The notes beneath the pieces are model-generated. The model worked only from the letters and a program-made list of their open reading frames with translations, was not told the origin of the DNA and did no database searches. This document shows, piece by piece, positions 44,601 to 51,861 of a DNA stretch of 64,000 nucleotides (position 1 is the stretch's first letter; every line of letters begins with the position of its first letter). The stretch is taken from the NCBI RefSeq assembly GCF_019969845.1, contig NZ_JAHXYR010000002.1, positions 620,001-684,000 of the forward strand, given 5' to 3'. Origin of the DNA: Sphingobacterium sp. GVS05A. Its GTDB lineage: Bacteria; Bacteroidota; Bacteroidia; Sphingobacteriales; Sphingobacteriaceae. A program made the position numbers and the translations under genes.

Positions 44601-44974
44601 ATACTCACACCGCGTAATGGTTCACCTTTTTCATTTACAACAGTTCCTTTTACTTGCCCCATTTGCTGTTTGTTTGCAACCTTACGTTTTAATAAAATCC
44701 GTTTCCCCGTAATGTCGTATGTAATCGAGCTCTCTTGTAACGCATCTTTCAACAGAGCTTCCAAGCTGCTTGCCTGACTGTCATAGAAAAGTGGTGTCTT
44801 GACATCTACATCCGAATTACTGAACATAAATGAATAGCCATACTTTTTTTCAACAATCTCGATAAGTGACTTAAGATTTGAAGACTCCTTTTTGCCTGAT
44901 ATCTGCTGCGCGTTTACAGCAAAGAAGGTCTGGCTGAGGAGTAAAAGACTCATCAGAATAGGTTTCTTTTTCAT
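41612..44974 (-). CDS. SusC/RagA-type TonB-linked outer membrane protein with STN domain
   Basis: The 1120-residue protein has a signal peptide, an N-terminal STN domain (about 35-110), a carboxypeptidase-regulatory-like domain (about 115-195, VKGTVVNEKGEPLRGVSIHA), a TonB box/plug (about 200-320) and a large beta-barrel. The ending in Phe (VQFTF) is typical for outer-membrane barrels. The STN domain marks receptors that signal through FecR anti-sigma factors, and FecR and ECF sigma genes lie directly upstream. It imports oligosaccharide with SusD and energy from TonB. Confidence 0.94.
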   Translation of the reverse strand: MKKKPILMSLLLLSQTFFAVNAQQISGKKESSNLKSLIEIVEKKYGYSFMFSNSDVDVKTPLFYDSQASSLEALLKDALQESSITYDITGKRILLKRKVANKQQMGQVKGTVVNEKGEPLRGVSIHASGSGKTVATDLSGAFSLEVNAKDLLQVSYVGYQNQQINVQAGKDVDITLNSGNRELDEVVVIGYGTLKKSDVTGAIASISTKDLAKRATTNPAEALQGVAAGVNVQKNSGIAGAGVQVKIRGVNTFGSNEPLYIIDGFPGTISNVNPNDIESMEVLKDGAAAAIYGSVAANGVVIVTTKAGKAGKILVDINSFTNVTETSNRLKVLDADGYVKVHRQMYEEYNKYATTPVKLPDYINKPRTNNTDWQEEVFRTGLSTANSVAIRGGQDNTRYSLSANLSNDKGVVIANDFKKENVRMKLGTKKNIFTVEGNMAYTNSKYHGPNFSLKEAYMISPLVPVYDSTEKGGFGLTNWGGIPNNVNVIADEHYKTSWTKKQDFAGNAFVSVDIMKGLTFKTSYAFNAINTQNYYHYPPFASDEKNPYEFPFYWEGRSYWQEQVFDNLLNYKTEFGKHSLNALLGSSLNMQESNWNNVGVEGKKIVYSVENGKLMSKESAEGFLDPNFMTISSGQGGTFSADGSKYDYNRMSIFGRVNYSYADRYLVQLTLRRDGSSKFGKDSRYGSFPSIALGWKIDEESFFSKESFVSNLKLRGSWGKLGNEVALGYYDHQALISTYNNLYMGYVRGSGNPWPGSIAMGLENRLLSWETTESKNIGADFGLFNNVLRGSVNYFIKTTNDLLITKKVAPSAGLEDPTLNVGKIRNSGFELELKYANRKNEFQYDIGLNLSTLKNKVVSLANEDQILLGNGLKFDTEHFPNQTRVGYPIGGFFLYQTDGIFQSMEEVNKHVNKEGELLQDNAKPGDIRFVDVDGNGVIDDEDKKYSGTGIPKLEVGLNLGASYKGFDFSALIGSGWGHKLYNGNRYFFEAMSSGSNFLSSTLNAWTENNRDTDVPRAVLQDPNGNSRESTRFLESGNFIRLRQLQIGYTLPKNLLHAIRSENLRFYISGQNIYTWTKYKGIDPEFAPSGVNNKSSVLNTGVDRYIFPFTKSYSFGVQFTF

Positions 44975-45022
44975 AATTTTTGGTATATTTTGTTTTAAGT
45001 AGTTTACATCATCAATTTTTGG

Positions 45023-46039
45023 TTATCGTTTTTTTGAAACTATAGCAACAGATTTGCCTGCTATTGTATATTCGATTGGTGTAATGACATTGATCAATTC
45101 CAAAATTTCTCGTAAACTTTCAGTTTTCACTTTGAATGTATAATGTCTATCGGGATCTGCTCCCCTCCAAGTAATATTGACACCATACCAACGCTCCAAT
45201 TTCTTAAGAACACTTTCCAAAGATTCGTTCTCAAAAACAAGTTCCTCAGATTTCCAGGTGCTATATTGTACCGCGTCCAATTGTCGTATCTGCGTATACC
45301 GACCAGTCCGTTTATCCAATTGGATCCAATCATTAGGTTTCATTTCTCCGATCAATTGTCCTTTTTTATCGTTTATCGCAACTTTTCCACGTAACAAGGA
45401 CACCTCTATCTTGGCATCATCCGCATAGGCTGAAACATCGAAAGCAGTTCCTTTCACGACGACATCCAAATGGGAAGTCTGCACGGTGAAAGGCATATTT
45501 TCTTTTTTCACCACATCAAAAAATGCCTCGCCTTCAAGTGTAATCTTGCGATCATGTTGATTGAATGCATGCGAATAGCTCATCTTAGTTCCCGCATTTA
45601 ACCAAGCTTTTGATCCATCAGGTAATATAACCTGTGACTTTTGCCCTAAAGCCGTATAAACAATTGTTTGCTCCTGCGAAGATGTGTTCATCAAAATATT
45701 ACGCTGAATAAAATACGTCCCCAATGTCCCTGACAGAAAAATAAGAATCGCAGCCGCACTGACCAACCACCAAAAACGGTTACGGTCAAAAACAATAGTT
45801 TTTACGACAGGTTGTATACGATCTTGGATTTTGTCCCATATCCGTGGACGATCTGCCCGATCGATGATCAGTGGCGGTTCTTTGAGATGTATCCATTCGT
45901 TTTCCAGCTGCAAAAGATAATAACGATTTTGTTCACTTGAATCGAGCCAAGCTACAATCGCTTCATTTTCCTTTACATCACTCTCTTTTTTTAGATATCG
46001 AACTAATTGCTCCAGTGACGGCTTATAACTGCTATTCAT
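45023..46039 (-). CDS. FecR-family anti-sigma factor
   Basis: The protein of about 338 residues has an N-terminal cytoplasmic part, a transmembrane helix at about 88-108 (WWLVSAAAILIFLSGTLGTY), a FecR domain (TALGQKSQVILPDGSKAWLN...SHAFNQHDRKITLEGEAFFDV) and a C-terminal DUF4974 segment. ATG 46039 is used; the longer GTG start at 46066 is less likely. It should transduce occupancy of the STN-containing SusC to the ECF sigma encoded upstream. Confidence 0.92.
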   Translation of the reverse strand: MNSSYKPSLEQLVRYLKKESDVKENEAIVAWLDSSEQNRYYLLQLENEWIHLKEPPLIIDRADRPRIWDKIQDRIQPVVKTIVFDRNRFWWLVSAAAILIFLSGTLGTYFIQRNILMNTSSQEQTIVYTALGQKSQVILPDGSKAWLNAGTKMSYSHAFNQHDRKITLEGEAFFDVVKKENMPFTVQTSHLDVVVKGTAFDVSAYADDAKIEVSLLRGKVAINDKKGQLIGEMKPNDWIQLDKRTGRYTQIRQLDAVQYSTWKSEELVFENESLESVLKKLERWYGVNITWRGADPDRHYTFKVKTESLREILELINVITPIEYTIAGKSVAIVSKKR

Positions 46040-46114
46040 TATTTTGGGTTTACGACAAATAGACACCCAGAGCGGAGAAAACCCCTAAAAGGTTTTGTAT
46101 TTTTTTTAAAATAT

Positions 46115-46711
46115 TTAAATGAGAGTGGAAAGACCTGCACCACACATCGTTAAAACCAATAAAATAGAATCTGGATACAGTATTTGATAGCGTTCAAGTA
46201 TATGTGCCCGTATTTTTTTAGACGCAATGGACATCTGATTTTCGACTGTCTTGATGGATATTTGCAGTTCTTGGGCGGCCTGCTGATAGGTTTTCTGCTC
46301 TTCCTTACAGTATTGATAGACGATTTTACATTTTTTAGGCAATTTGCCAATAGCTTCCTGATAAACAAGAGAAAACTCCTCCATATTGATACACTCCTCT
46401 GCTTCCTGGCGGGTCATTTCCTCCTTAAACCAACGCTCTAAATGAGCAGTACGTGCACTTTCATTGCGTAAAGCATTGAGCACACGGTTACGAGCTGCCC
46501 GATAAAGATAGGTCTTGACATGGAAAATATGGATTTGATCCCGATCTTCCCATAGTTTAACAAACACATCCTGCAAACAGTCCTCCACCAACTGTACATC
46601 ACGCGTATAATACCCTAAGAAATGGCATAGCTCATCAAAATAATGATGAAACACTTCTTCCAGCGCTTCTTCATTAATCAGCAGTCCATCCATCAAGGTA
46701 TTTTTACTCAT
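46115..46711 (-). CDS. ECF RNA polymerase sigma factor
   Basis: The 198-residue sigma-70 family protein has region 2 (LVEDCLQDVFVKLWEDRDQI, about 41-60) and region 4 HTH (TYQQAAQELQISIKTVENQM, about 142-161) and no region 3. The C-terminal 25 residues are hydrophobic (SILLVLTMCGAGLSTLI), a possible membrane-contact tail. It is transcribed toward the FecR-SusCD genes and probably drives that operon. Confidence 0.93.
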   Translation of the reverse strand: MSKNTLMDGLLINEEALEEVFHHYFDELCHFLGYYTRDVQLVEDCLQDVFVKLWEDRDQIHIFHVKTYLYRAARNRVLNALRNESARTAHLERWFKEEMTRQEAEECINMEEFSLVYQEAIGKLPKKCKIVYQYCKEEQKTYQQAAQELQISIKTVENQMSIASKKIRAHILERYQILYPDSILLVLTMCGAGLSTLI

Positions 46712-46889
46712 TTATTAGGTTTTGCGACTAAGCTATAAAATAAAACAAGATTTACAAAAAAAGTAAGTGTGCTCATTTTAACATATTTTGCACGAATTTT
46801 CACCATATCCATGATAACACGCATTTTAATGCATTATAAAACAATAAAAAACTTACTTTTTAAATTATTCCCAACTGCCATCCCTTACT

Positions 46890-46922
46890 TAAAAAAAAGA
46901 CCTGCTAGTTATAGCAAGTCTT
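46890..46922 (-). terminator. hemE terminator
   Basis: AAGACTTGCTA and TAGCAGGTCTT on the minus strand form an 11-bp stem with one G-U pair and a 4-nt loop, followed by a U run. The rest of the 280-bp spacer toward the sigma gene shows no ORF. Confidence 0.75.
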
Positions 46923-46991
46923 CTTTCTTCTCGATCGGATGTTTATCTAAAATCTTGTTTCGTTTTCTTAGAACTCTTTCTAATCAAAAGT

Positions 46992-48029
46992 TTAATAGCT
47001 AAATTCTTTCACAACCTCGATTGCGTATTTTACATTATCAAAAGGAATATCAGGCATAATACCATGTCCCAAGTTGAATATAAAACCATTCTCTCCGCGC
47101 ATGCGCTCAAATAATTCTATAATTTTCTTTCTGATAACAGGCTTTTCAGCATATAGTACAAACGGATCTAAATTCCCTTGAACAGCTATTCCCTGTGGCA
47201 AGGATTGCTTCATATTTTTAAGATCTGCATTCCAGTCGATTGAAACCACATCTGGCTGCGCCTCCACCATCATTGGAGCAAAGACAGATGATCCTTTACA
47301 GAAAGATATTACAGGAATATCCTTGCGGTTCAATTTGGAAATGATCTGTTTGTTATAATAATGTGAAAAATCACGGTAATCATTCCAAGACAAAGCCAAA
47401 GCCCAGCTGTCAAATAATTGGATCGCATTTACCCCTGCCGCAATCTGCATATTAAGATATTCTACCGTTACATCAGCAATCTTTTGAAGGATTGTATGCG
47501 CCAATTCAGGTTGATTGTTTAACATCAACTTCGTCAACTTGAAATCTTTTGATGAACCGCCTTCAACCAAATAACTTAAAATGGTAAAAGGTGCTCCTGC
47601 AAAACCGATCAATGGGATACGATTATCAAGACGTTGTTGAATTACTTTTATGGCATCCGCAACATATTGCAACTTATCCAAACAGTCAACCGATAATGCC
47701 TCCGCATCTTTGACAGAACGAATTGGATTAGAAAAACGAGGACCTACTCCTTGTTCAAATGACAGATCGCCACCCATTGCCTCTGCTGTAACCAAAATAT
47801 CCGAAAACAAGATCGCTGCATCTATTCCCAACAAATCTACAGGTAACATCGTTACGTCTGCTGCAATCTCTGGTGTTTTGCACATTTCGAGAAAAGAATA
47901 CTTGTTTTTGATATCCCAGTATTCTTTCATAAAGCGTCCAGCTTGACGCATCATCCACACAGGAGGTCTCTCCGTTTGCTGCGAGAATGCAGCTCTAATC
48001 AATAAGTCGTTTTGTAAAGTAGTACTCAC
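46992..48029 (-). CDS. hemE: Uroporphyrinogen decarboxylase
   Basis: The 345-residue protein converts uroporphyrinogen III to coproporphyrinogen III in haem synthesis. RPPVWMMRQAGRFMKEYWDI near residue 21 is the family signature, and IGFAGAPFTILSYLVEG and FNLGHGIMPD are further conserved blocks. It starts with GTG, overlapping the upstream stop codon by one base (TAGTG), so translation is coupled to the TPR gene. Confidence 0.95.
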   Translation of the reverse strand: MSTTLQNDLLIRAAFSQQTERPPVWMMRQAGRFMKEYWDIKNKYSFLEMCKTPEIAADVTMLPVDLLGIDAAILFSDILVTAEAMGGDLSFEQGVGPRFSNPIRSVKDAEALSVDCLDKLQYVADAIKVIQQRLDNRIPLIGFAGAPFTILSYLVEGGSSKDFKLTKLMLNNQPELAHTILQKIADVTVEYLNMQIAAGVNAIQLFDSWALALSWNDYRDFSHYYNKQIISKLNRKDIPVISFCKGSSVFAPMMVEAQPDVVSIDWNADLKNMKQSLPQGIAVQGNLDPFVLYAEKPVIRKKIIELFERMRGENGFIFNLGHGIMPDIPFDNVKYAIEVVKEFSY

Positions 48030-48547
48030 TATAAATGTTTTGAAATTTCGTTTTCTATTTTTGTAATAATACTGGCCTGTCTTGCAGTTAAATGCAATTT
48101 GTTAGCCACATCTGTATACGCCCTTGCCCGTTCATAATCTGTCTTTCGCAGTGCAATATTAGCCAGATTTATCATTACCATACCTTTTTCATTATCTTTT
48201 TTCCAGGGTAGACGAGAAGCCAGCTGAAAATGATATTCAGCCTCATCGATACGATCCTCTTTCAAGGCTATATTTCCCATCATAAATTCATAGAAATTAC
48301 GGCGCCCCTTACGAAGTGTATCTGGATTTTTTATTTCGGATAACAAGTTTTTTGTCTTTTCATAGTCTTGCCGATGAAAAGCTTGTGTTGCCAAGAAAAC
48401 TGAACCTTCCCGAAAATGGCTCCAAATTAGATAACCGATTCCGCCAGCCAACAATACAGCTGTCTGATAATGCCCTTGGTATAAACCATAGCCCAAAAGT
48501 AACGCAGCAATAAAAATAACGGCTATTCTAGCCTTAATTGTCATCAT
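48029..48547 (-). CDS. Two-helix membrane protein with TPR-like region
   Basis: The 172-residue protein has two N-terminal hydrophobic helices (about 7-23 and 28-42) and then TPR-like helices (EYHFQLASRLPWKKDNEKGM; NLANIALRKTDYERARAYTD). The name would be generic. Coupling with hemE and a two-component pair on the same strand suggests co-expression, but no functional link is evident. Confidence 0.78.
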   Translation of the reverse strand: MMTIKARIAVIFIAALLLGYGLYQGHYQTAVLLAGGIGYLIWSHFREGSVFLATQAFHRQDYEKTKNLLSEIKNPDTLRKGRRNFYEFMMGNIALKEDRIDEAEYHFQLASRLPWKKDNEKGMVMINLANIALRKTDYERARAYTDVANKLHLTARQASIITKIENEISKHL

Positions 48548-48557
48548 CTTTTATCTG

Positions 48558-49265
48558 CTATGCGTTATTGTCGGTAAATTTATAACCAACACCTCGGATA
48601 GAGTGGAAATAGATTGGATGCTTTTGATCAGGCTCAAAATATTTCCGGAATGTCAAAATGAAATTGTCAATGGTACGCGTCGAAGGATAGACGTCATAAT
48701 TCCATACAGTTTCTAAAATCTGCTCACGCGAAACGGCTTCATTACGACGTTCGATCAACAGCTTCAATAGCATGGTTTCTTTTTTCGTCAATGAGGTAAT
48801 CGTTCCATCTGCATGATGCAATTCGTAAGAATTAAAATAGATGGTTTTATCACCGATTTGATAAGAATTCAATTCTTTAAGATCATCTGGTTTCATACCA
48901 CGACGAACCAAATTTCCAACACGGAGAATCAATTCTTCTAGATTGAAAGGTTTTACCAAATAATCATCAGCACCTTTTTTTAGTCCAGTGATACGGTCTT
49001 CACTACTGTTCTTGGCCGTCAAAAACATGATAGGAACCTCTGTATTCTGTAGTCGGATGGTTTCCGCAACCTGAAATCCGTCAATTTCAGGGATCATAAC
49101 GTCCAATATCACGAGATTGAAACGTTCCTCTTTAAAAACTTTCAATGCTTTTTTTCCGTCAGTAGCCGTAGTGACACGGTAACCTTCCATTTCGAGATTC
49201 AACTTGATTGCTTCTAACAAGTGTTCTTCATCTTCGACAAGTAATATTCTTTGTTTACTTTGCAT
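48558..49265 (-). CDS. OmpR-family response regulator
   Basis: The protein of about 235 residues from ATG 49265 has a receiver domain (ILLVEDEEHLL acidic pocket; phosphoacceptor Asp near residue 55 in VILDVMIPEIDG; FLTAKN and DYLVKPF) and a C-terminal winged helix (about 130-230). It overlaps the kinase gene by 11 nt, so the two form one pair. Targets are unknown. Confidence 0.92.
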   Translation of the reverse strand: MQSKQRILLVEDEEHLLEAIKLNLEMEGYRVTTATDGKKALKVFKEERFNLVILDVMIPEIDGFQVAETIRLQNTEVPIMFLTAKNSSEDRITGLKKGADDYLVKPFNLEELILRVGNLVRRGMKPDDLKELNSYQIGDKTIYFNSYELHHADGTITSLTKKETMLLKLLIERRNEAVSREQILETVWNYDVYPSTRTIDNFILTFRKYFEPDQKHPIYFHSIRGVGYKFTDNNA

Positions 49266-50130
49266 TTCTTTCAAATGTTACTTCAAAAATACTCCCTTTA
49301 GGAGTGTTATCTTTAACTTTAATGGTCGCATCGTGCTTCTGCAACACGGTTTTCACGATATATAACCCCAAACCAGTACCTTTGGTTTTCCTTGTCGCTT
49401 CACTTCCCACGCGATAAAACTTATTAAAGATAAGTTTTTTCTCTTCATCACTGATACCGATACCATGGTCAGCAACAGAAAAAATTATTTTACTGCTCTC
49501 CGTATATAGTTTCACATCCACCATGGCACAGGCCGGTGAATATTTAATAGCATTCTCAATGAGATTTGTCACAACATTACTTATTGCAAATTTATCACCA
49601 TGGATAATAATATCCGACTCCAGGTAAGGTTTCAATACCTGTGAGCTGCATGAATTCTTTTGAAGTCGATCGACGATTTGCTCCACCAAAGAGGTAAAGT
49701 TAAAATCCTCTTTGGGCATGCTGTAATTGCGGCTGTCCAATTTGGTCGTCATCAAGACATTCTCTACCAGATCATCCAATCGCTCAATATCTTTTAGGGA
49801 ATTTCTTAAAAAAGTCTGTTGTTGCTCTTTATCCAAATCTCGTCGCAAAATGGTCTGAATATAGAGTTTGACGGATGCCAAAGGAGATTTCAACTCATGC
49901 GTAATAGCCAGAAGGAAATTTTGCTGCTGTTGCAACAATTTCTGTTCCCGCTCTACCAGGCGCTTTAACCGCCAGGCACCCCATAAAAAAATGATCAAGA
50001 AGAAAATACCTTCGCCTATAATCATGTTCTTTTTGCTTGGATCAAACCGGATGAACATCACCCCCCACCAGATCAATTGCATGATCGCGTAAAACAAAAG
50101 GAAATAAAAGAGTAAAAGCGCTTTCTTCAT
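49255..50130 (-). CDS. Sensor histidine kinase
   Basis: The protein of about 291 residues from ATG 50130 has two transmembrane helices with a very short periplasmic loop, then the H-box LAITHELKSPLASVK (His78) and the N, G1 and G2 boxes of the ATPase domain (NLIENAIKYSP; ADHGIGI; GTGLGLYIV). No HAMP or PAS domain is seen, so it probably senses a membrane signal. The start is fixed by a TATTTTTG box 4 nt upstream. Confidence 0.92.
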   Translation of the reverse strand: MKKALLLFYFLLFYAIMQLIWWGVMFIRFDPSKKNMIIGEGIFFLIIFLWGAWRLKRLVEREQKLLQQQQNFLLAITHELKSPLASVKLYIQTILRRDLDKEQQQTFLRNSLKDIERLDDLVENVLMTTKLDSRNYSMPKEDFNFTSLVEQIVDRLQKNSCSSQVLKPYLESDIIIHGDKFAISNVVTNLIENAIKYSPACAMVDVKLYTESSKIIFSVADHGIGISDEEKKLIFNKFYRVGSEATRKTKGTGLGLYIVKTVLQKHDATIKVKDNTPKGSIFEVTFERNAK

Positions 50131-50134
50131 GTAG

Positions 50135-50142
50135 CAAAAATA
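50135..50142 (-). promoter_or_regulatory. -7 box TATTTTTG directly before the kinase gene
   Basis: TATTTTTG, then CTAC, then ATG at 50130: perfect TAnnTTTG with a 4-nt gap, predicting a leaderless transcript for the kinase-regulator-TPR-hemE series. Confidence 0.6.
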
Positions 50143-50237
50143 GTTATTCATCAAGGCATTCGGAAATATCCTAAAGATTATGACACAAAGAAGAAAATTA
50201 GCCGATTCACAATAAGATAAAATCTCCCCAGAGGTGG

Positions 50238-50245
50238 TATATTTG
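50238..50245 (+). promoter_or_regulatory. -7 box TATATTTG directly before the HAD gene
   Basis: TATATTTG followed by only TAT and then ATG 50249. An in-frame GTG at 50234 would overlap this box. No good -33 element is seen. Confidence 0.5.
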
Positions 50246-50248
50246 TAT

Positions 50249-50953
50249 ATGTTTAATCGTGAGAAAAAGGATATTTTCTTTGATTTGGATCATACCATCT
50301 GGGATTTTGACAAAAATGCCGAAGAAAGTCTCCACGAACTATATTTTAAATACAAGTTTGACAGCTTATTTAATAAGGAATCTCCTTCCCGTTTCATAGA
50401 AACTTATACAATCAACAATCATCGCCTTTGGGGATTATACCATCATGGAAAGATTTCAAAACCCGAGTTAAGAAAGGCGCGATTCGCTGATACATTTATC
50501 GAAATGGGTGTAGACCCCGAATTGTTTCCTGAAGAATTTGAACTGGAATACCTCACGATCTGTCCTCAAAAGACGAATTTATTTCCGCATGCACATGAAA
50601 CCTTGGCCTATCTAGACGAAAAATACAACCTGCATTTGATCTCCAATGGTTTTAAGGAGGCCTGTGAGACCAAATTGGAGAAAAGCAATTTGAACAAATA
50701 TTTCAAAAACATCTTTATTTCTGAGGTCGTTGGAGTGAACAAACCTGATCCAAGGATCTTTCAATTTGCACTGGAAACCACAGGGGCACATGTACAACAG
50801 TCATTGATGATTGGAGATAATCTGGATGCGGATGTACGTGGGGCAATGAATGTCGGAATGGATGCGATCTTCTTTAATCCGAACAGTACGGAGCAACCTG
50901 AGGATGTACCACATATGATTGTCGATCTGAAAGAATTACAATCTATATTATAA
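50249..50953 (+). CDS. HAD phosphatase, YjjG/YfnB-like 5'-nucleotidase
   Basis: The protein of about 234 residues shows HAD motif I FFDLDHTIWDFDKNAEESL (nucleophile Asp12, acid Asp14), motif II LISNG, motif III lysine in VGVNKPDP, and motif IV MIGDNLDADVRGA. The W-D-F-D-x-N pattern is typical of the noncanonical pyrimidine nucleotidase group. It dephosphorylates nucleoside monophosphates in the cytoplasm. Confidence 0.88.
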   Translation: MFNREKKDIFFDLDHTIWDFDKNAEESLHELYFKYKFDSLFNKESPSRFIETYTINNHRLWGLYHHGKISKPELRKARFADTFIEMGVDPELFPEEFELEYLTICPQKTNLFPHAHETLAYLDEKYNLHLISNGFKEACETKLEKSNLNKYFKNIFISEVVGVNKPDPRIFQFALETTGAHVQQSLMIGDNLDADVRGAMNVGMDAIFFNPNSTEQPEDVPHMIVDLKELQSIL

Positions 50954-50987
50954 CAAAAAAGCAGCTTTAAAAGCTGCTTTTTTGTTA
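50951..50987. terminator. Bidirectional terminator
   Basis: AACAAAAAAGCAGCTTT and AAGCTGCTTTTTTGTT form a long A/T-flanked stem. It serves the HAD gene (plus) and overlaps the end of the DUF1080 gene (minus). Confidence 0.8.
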
Positions 50988-51794
50988 TTTTAAGACTTTT
51001 ACGGTTATGTTCTTAAACCAAACATCGTTTCCATGATCTTGGAGACCAATCAATCCTGATTTGCTTTCTCCACCTACATGGCTCAGCAACTCAAACGCCA
51101 GAGGCCATTTCTCTTGACTGAATTTACTTTTTTGTAATAGGTCAACCCATGATTTATCCCACAGGGTATATTCAACGACTTTCACCCCATTTTGGAAGTG
51201 TTCAACTTTACCATTGTTCACGCGGATCTTCACCTTGTTCCATTCGCCGTAAGGTTTGCCATTTTGTGGTTTCGCAGGAATCATATCATACAATGATGTA
51301 GACTTACGATTCCCATCGACGCCCATTTTAGCATCTGGATGGTTTTCGTTGTCAAGAACCTGACACTCGGGTGATGAGATATAAATTGGCTGACCTTCGA
51401 CTTCTTTGGCCAAAAAGAAAATTCCGGAATTTGCTCCTTTTGCTACTTTCCATTCCAATTCCAATTCGAAGTTTTTGAAGTCATGTGCGAAAATCAAATC
51501 ACCACCTTCGTCCTTGCCCACATTCGCTCCGCTATCAAATTTAATTGCGCCTTCATTGATAACCCATTTTTTGGGAACTACAGTTTTATCATATCCTCTC
51601 CAGCCCTCCATCGAAGTACCATCAAAGATAACATATGCTCCGGCCTTATTCTTTTTGAATTTCTTGATATCCACACGTGGCAAATCCAAAATTTTGTAAG
51701 CCGGTACTTCTTTTTTTGCTTGCGCTACTGCTGTATTTAGATGTGCAGAAAATGCCATCACCGATACCGCAAAAACTGTTTTTAATAACTTCAT
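50985..51794 (-). CDS. DUF1080 / 3-keto-disaccharide hydrolase-like secreted protein
   Basis: The protein of about 269 residues from ATG 51794 has a signal peptide (MKLLKTVFAV...AVAQA) and a concanavalin-like beta-sandwich of the PF06439 family (FDGTSMEGWRGYD; FELELEWKVAKGANSGIFF; ECQVLDNENHPD). Family members include 3-keto-glycoside hydrolases, while others are of unknown activity. A TAATTTTG box at 51818-51825 gives a 23-nt leader. An upstream in-frame ATG at 51836 precedes the signal peptide and is not used. Confidence 0.85.
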   Translation of the reverse strand: MKLLKTVFAVSVMAFSAHLNTAVAQAKKEVPAYKILDLPRVDIKKFKKNKAGAYVIFDGTSMEGWRGYDKTVVPKKWVINEGAIKFDSGANVGKDEGGDLIFAHDFKNFELELEWKVAKGANSGIFFLAKEVEGQPIYISSPECQVLDNENHPDAKMGVDGNRKSTSLYDMIPAKPQNGKPYGEWNKVKIRVNNGKVEHFQNGVKVVEYTLWDKSWVDLLQKSKFSQEKWPLAFELLSHVGGESKSGLIGLQDHGNDVWFKNITVKVLK

Positions 51795-51861
51795 TCTTTT
51801 TAGTTTTAGGTTTGTTTCAAAATTAAAATTAAGCATTTGGGGTTAAAAAGAGGAATATTTT

